In this document: in pieces, positions 61,443 to 64,000 of the stretch
Position numbering within the stretch: the stretch's first letter is position 1
Layout: the number at the start of each line of letters is the position of its first letter
From: G965267425 sp965267425
GTDB lineage: Bacteria; Bacteroidota; Bacteroidia; Flavobacteriales_E; Vicingaceae
Length of the DNA stretch: 64,000 nucleotides
Direction of reading: 5' to 3'
Assembly: GCA_965267425.1 (NCBI GenBank)
Contig: OZ253959.1
Location: 2,666,001-2,730,000, forward strand
The notes under the pieces: generated by a model
What the model was told of the DNA's origin: nothing
Databases searched by the model: none
What the model saw: only the letters and a program-made list of their open reading frames with translations
Program-made: the position numbers and the translations under genes

Positions 61443-62160
61443 TAAAAAGCAATATTTTGTTCAGTCCAAATAGCACCAAATTTGAGTCTGCAAAGATGAC
61501 ATTTTTTAGTTGTTCCTCAAAGTAAATTTTGTCTCCTCCGGTCATAATTACAGTCAATTTGGGAAATTGGTTCTGATACCTCCGGATCATTCCTTGCAAT
61601 TCATCCAATATTCCATATTGAACGCCTGAATGAATAGAATCTTGTGTTGAAGTTCCGATTAATTCTTGAACGTCTTTTCTGGGCTGAAGAGAAGGCAATG
61701 AGGCAGTCATTAAATTGAGACTATTATAACGCATCTGCAAGCCAGGAGAAATGGCTCCTCCAAGGTATTCTCCATTTTCATTAACGATATCATAAGTGAT
61801 ACAGGTTCCCATATCAATAACAAGCGCGTTTCCTTTGTCAGCCGTATACCATCCACCAACGGCTAATGCAATTCTATCACTTCCAAGGGTCTCAGATGTT
61901 TTGTACAATAATTTAATGGGAAGTTTTGTTTTCGATGAAAGTGTTTCGAATACAAATTTTTCCTGCAAATAAGATTCAAGCGACTGTGGAAGCTGTCCCA
62001 CTGCTGAAATTAAAACTCGCTTAATACCTGAAAATTCATTTTCCAACGCACGGAAATCATTCAGCAGATCCTTACCTATAGTAACATTGGCCACCATTGA
62101 GTCTCCGTCAAATATCCCCGCCTTGATTCGCGTGTTTCCTATGTCCAGAACAAGATTCAT
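61429..62160 (-). CDS. coaX: Type III pantothenate kinase
   Basis: Phosphorylates pantothenate in CoA synthesis, 243 residues, the type III form. MNLVLDIGNTRIKAGIFDGDS is the phosphate-binding N-terminus (DIGNTR) and VIDMGTCITYDIVN the second motif (DxGTAxTxD-like). GGAISPGLQMRYNSLNLMTASLP is the pantothenate-binding region, matching the family. It is the first gene of the minus-strand envelope operon. A TAGCTTTG box (62179-62172) lies 12 bases upstream of the ATG, which would give a very short leader. Confidence 0.93.
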   Translation of the reverse strand: MNLVLDIGNTRIKAGIFDGDSMVANVTIGKDLLNDFRALENEFSGIKRVLISAVGQLPQSLESYLQEKFVFETLSSKTKLPIKLLYKTSETLGSDRIALAVGGWYTADKGNALVIDMGTCITYDIVNENGEYLGGAISPGLQMRYNSLNLMTASLPSLQPRKDVQELIGTSTQDSIHSGVQYGILDELQGMIRRYQNQFPKLTVIMTGGDKIYFEEQLKNVIFADSNLVLFGLNKILLFNELH

Positions 62161-62171
62161 CTTAAAACATT

Positions 62172-62179
62172 CAAAGCTA
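62172..62179 (-). promoter_or_regulatory. -7 promoter box of the coaX operon
   Basis: On the minus strand TAGCTTTG fits TAnnTTTG and lies just upstream of the coaX ATG at 62160. It would give a near-leaderless transcript; the promoter may be elsewhere. Confidence 0.35.
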
Positions 62180-62277
62180 TGAATAGATAAAAGATTTCCA
62201 TCTTCTTTCTAAGAGAAATAATGTTTTAATGGCAAACAACATTTGCGAACAATCAAAAAATAGCAAAACTCTTAATC

Positions 62278-63231
62278 ATGGCATCAATGGTTGAAGTGAT
62301 ATTTGCACTACTATTCAGATATAATATGATACGGTTCTATTTAACAATGTTATTCATGATGACCAGGATAATGGACTATTGTTCATTCAACGATATCCAA
62401 CTTCGATCAATTGCAGTTCAATTATTTGATATCACATGTAATCATTTTTTGAAAACGGATTCTTTACATGTCAATTACGACCCATTTCAGTTTGTCAATA
62501 ACAATCCTAATTTATTTGTTGATAGAACCGGCAATCAACCCATGATTATTGCCCCAGGTACACCCAAGGAAGATGTAAAAAAAGTTTTTAAAGCCATCTC
62601 AAAAATTACGAATGATAGGCTGAATTTGGATTATAATTCCGAAGGTGATTATCACGAAATATCTCTTCGACGTTTGCAACTCGAAAGTCGAATTACCAAA
62701 ATTTCAGGTACGGGTCTTGTCAGAAACCTAATTTCCCATCATGAAAATAGAGTAATAATAAATTTCAATAATCCCCTTAGGATTCAAAAGTATCAGAATG
62801 AATTTCTGGTCGCAAAAAAATATCCGGGTAAAACCGTCATTACTTATAATGAAGGCATTCCAGCGCCACATTTTTTTTATCTAGATCCTTCTGATGGCAG
62901 GACTTTTGTGTCTAACAGTTATTTGGATTCGCCTATGGAACTCAATTTTTACCATGAGCTAGTTCATGCTTATCAAAATGCCACGGAACATGCACTTTTG
63001 CCTCATGACCGATATGCCATTTTGACCAGAACACATTCTCCAAACAGTCAACATGAAACAAATGAATTGATAAAATCTAGAGAATTGCAAGCTGTTGGAC
63101 TCAACCTGAATGCAGAAGAGCCAATTGACGAAGTTGATTTTCGCGAGCCGTACAGTGAAAATCAATTTAGGCGAGAACTTGGTTTGCCGTTAAGAATTCG
63201 AAGCTTCTATCCTGATAATTTTATTCCCTAA
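62278..63231 (+). CDS. Orphan Rhs-tail protein with M91/NleD-like metallopeptidase domain
   Basis: A 317-residue protein with no Rhs body upstream. Residues 1-35 are hydrophobic. Residues 57-85 (FLKTDSLHVNYDPFQFVNNN, then PNLFVDRTG) resemble the end of an Rhs-repeat core. Residues 90-317 form a metallopeptidase domain: HELVH at 226-230 is the zinc motif, a Glu-rich segment (ETNELIKSRELQAVGL) follows, and the C-terminal ENQFRRELGLPLRIRSFYP matches the end of M91-type domains as I recall them. NleD, the type member, is a bacterial effector that cleaves host kinases. The start is uncertain: M17 is an alternative. Seventeen bases after its stop a paralogue begins, with no immunity gene between. 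No known promoter box is seen. Confidence 0.7.
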   Translation: MASMVEVIFALLFRYNMIRFYLTMLFMMTRIMDYCSFNDIQLRSIAVQLFDITCNHFLKTDSLHVNYDPFQFVNNNPNLFVDRTGNQPMIIAPGTPKEDVKKVFKAISKITNDRLNLDYNSEGDYHEISLRRLQLESRITKISGTGLVRNLISHHENRVIINFNNPLRIQKYQNEFLVAKKYPGKTVITYNEGIPAPHFFYLDPSDGRTFVSNSYLDSPMELNFYHELVHAYQNATEHALLPHDRYAILTRTHSPNSQHETNELIKSRELQAVGLNLNAEEPIDEVDFREPYSENQFRRELGLPLRIRSFYPDNFIP

Positions 63232-63248
63232 TCGAATACGTAAAAAAC

Positions 63249-64000
63249 ATGCTACCTATTTTCAATTGGTTATTTATTGGTATTCTAATGTTGAATTCTG
63301 CACTTCATTTTGAACAAGAAAATAACAAACCAATTAAGTATATCATCAGTTGCTTTTCATTCCTGCAACCCGATCCATTGCATGCCAACGCCGGAACATT
63401 CGAATTTGCAAATTCGAATCCATTTTTTTACGTCGATAGAGACGGGCAACTGCCCATCAATATAACACCTGGTGTAGAAAAGTCCCGGGCTAAAAAAATA
63501 TTCAAACTTTTCAAAAAACTGTCAAGCGATAAATTGGAAATGCGTTACAATGCTCAATCCCATTTACATTCTATTGATGTATTAAAATATGCTGGTCAAC
63601 ATGAAATTGGTAAACCGAGTGGTACAAGGTTGATCAGGGATATTCTTGCCATTCGAGATAAGCAATTGACAATAGATTACAACAACACTTTACAGATTGA
63701 ATCGAACGCAAGATTAAGCCCTACCACAAAAGATCTTGAAGGAACAGTTCAAATTTGTTACACTGGAAGACAAATACCATGGAAGAATTCAATGGGTTAT
63801 GAATTTCATCAGAAAGCGGATGTTGTCATTAATTTAAACGGAACAAAACCACCTGGAGCGTTATATTGGGATCCTAGAAAAAACAAAGTTTTACTTTCAG
63901 ATAAAAGAGCATTGTTTCCTAAGGAAATGATTTTATTTCATGAAATGATCCATGCAAAAAATAAGATGGACGGAACAATGACCTTTGTCCGAGACGCACA
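63249..64000 (+). CDS. Second M91-like Rhs-tail protein, 3' end beyond window
   Basis: A paralogue of the preceding protein; 250 codons are visible and the frame is open at the edge. It begins with a signal-like hydrophobic segment (MLPIFNWLFIGILMLNSAL). Residues 38-66 (FLQPDPLHANAGTFEFANSN, then PFFYVDRDG) match the Rhs-core end better than the first copy. The rest aligns along its length, with HEMIH at 231-235 in nearly the same position as HELVH in the first. The region after HEMIH is cut off. Divergence between the copies is high (roughly 30 percent identity by eye), so the duplication is old. Confidence 0.7.
   Translation, partial: MLPIFNWLFIGILMLNSALHFEQENNKPIKYIISCFSFLQPDPLHANAGTFEFANSNPFFYVDRDGQLPINITPGVEKSRAKKIFKLFKKLSSDKLEMRYNAQSHLHSIDVLKYAGQHEIGKPSGTRLIRDILAIRDKQLTIDYNNTLQIESNARLSPTTKDLEGTVQICYTGRQIPWKNSMGYEFHQKADVVINLNGTKPPGALYWDPRKNKVLLSDKRALFPKEMILFHEMIHAKNKMDGTMTFVRDA

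Overview
The window is an AT-rich chromosomal segment from a member of the Bacteroidota, most likely Flavobacteriales or a close relative. The evidence is as follows. Two adjacent genes encode the gliding and type IX secretion associated proteins GldE and GldD. Three secreted proteins (5093-6316, 26846-30061, 42263-44092) end in a type IX secretion sorting domain. Promoter -7 boxes of the Bacteroidota form TAnnTTTG lie upstream of many genes. Shine-Dalgarno sequences are rare, and several genes start with TTG. The gene order mutY-ssb-gldE-gldD is typical of the phylum. No rRNA, tRNA, CRISPR array, insertion sequence or prophage was seen, and no gene-free stretch exceeds about 160 bases.

Layout, left to right. 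1-2027: kynureninase (cut by the window edge) and a UbiA-like membrane protein, minus strand. 2127-6316: gcvP and a secreted protein. 6373-7850: an MlaE/MlaF-type lipid ABC transporter. 7950-9801: a 47-residue lipoprotein, a SprT-like metalloprotein and manC. 9806-12221: a DOMON protein, its MarR-type regulator with an inverted-repeat operator, and fumC. 12290-17408: a small membrane protein, then a minus-strand block of an ArsC-like protein, prfB (with a programmed +1 frameshift), recX, RNase G, a 30-residue basic protein, a TPR protein and an HU-like protein. 17497-20986: mutY, ssb, gldE, gldD. 20988-22488: ctaA with a metal-binding lipoprotein. 22539-30061: a DMT transporter, a very large propeller sensor with a PP2C output domain, and a 1071-residue secreted repeat protein.

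30223-38432 is a plus-strand housekeeping run: rplU, rpmA, serS, a lipoprotein, a TPR protein, a DUF4286-like protein, rsmA, mgtE and a 2-hydroxyacid dehydrogenase. 38407-42144 holds aspartate kinase and a GNAT protein (minus), then fbp and a lipoprotein (plus). 42263-49119 holds a secreted M43 metalloprotease, mfd and purH. 49130-54617 is the rod-shape operon mreB-mreC-mreD-mrdA-rodA. 54630-62160 is a minus-strand envelope operon read as coaX, outer membrane protein, TPR, lptC, small membrane protein, CNNM-CBS protein, PpiD/SurA-type foldase.

The right edge (62278-64000) is the only clearly accessory region. It holds two tandem paralogues. Each joins a short hydrophobic N-terminus to an Rhs-core-end-like segment and a zinc-metallopeptidase (M91/NleD-like) domain with an HExxH motif. 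No Rhs repeat body precedes them and no immunity gene lies between them. This is the best candidate for an undescribed system. The prfB recoding site is the best-supported regulatory curiosity.
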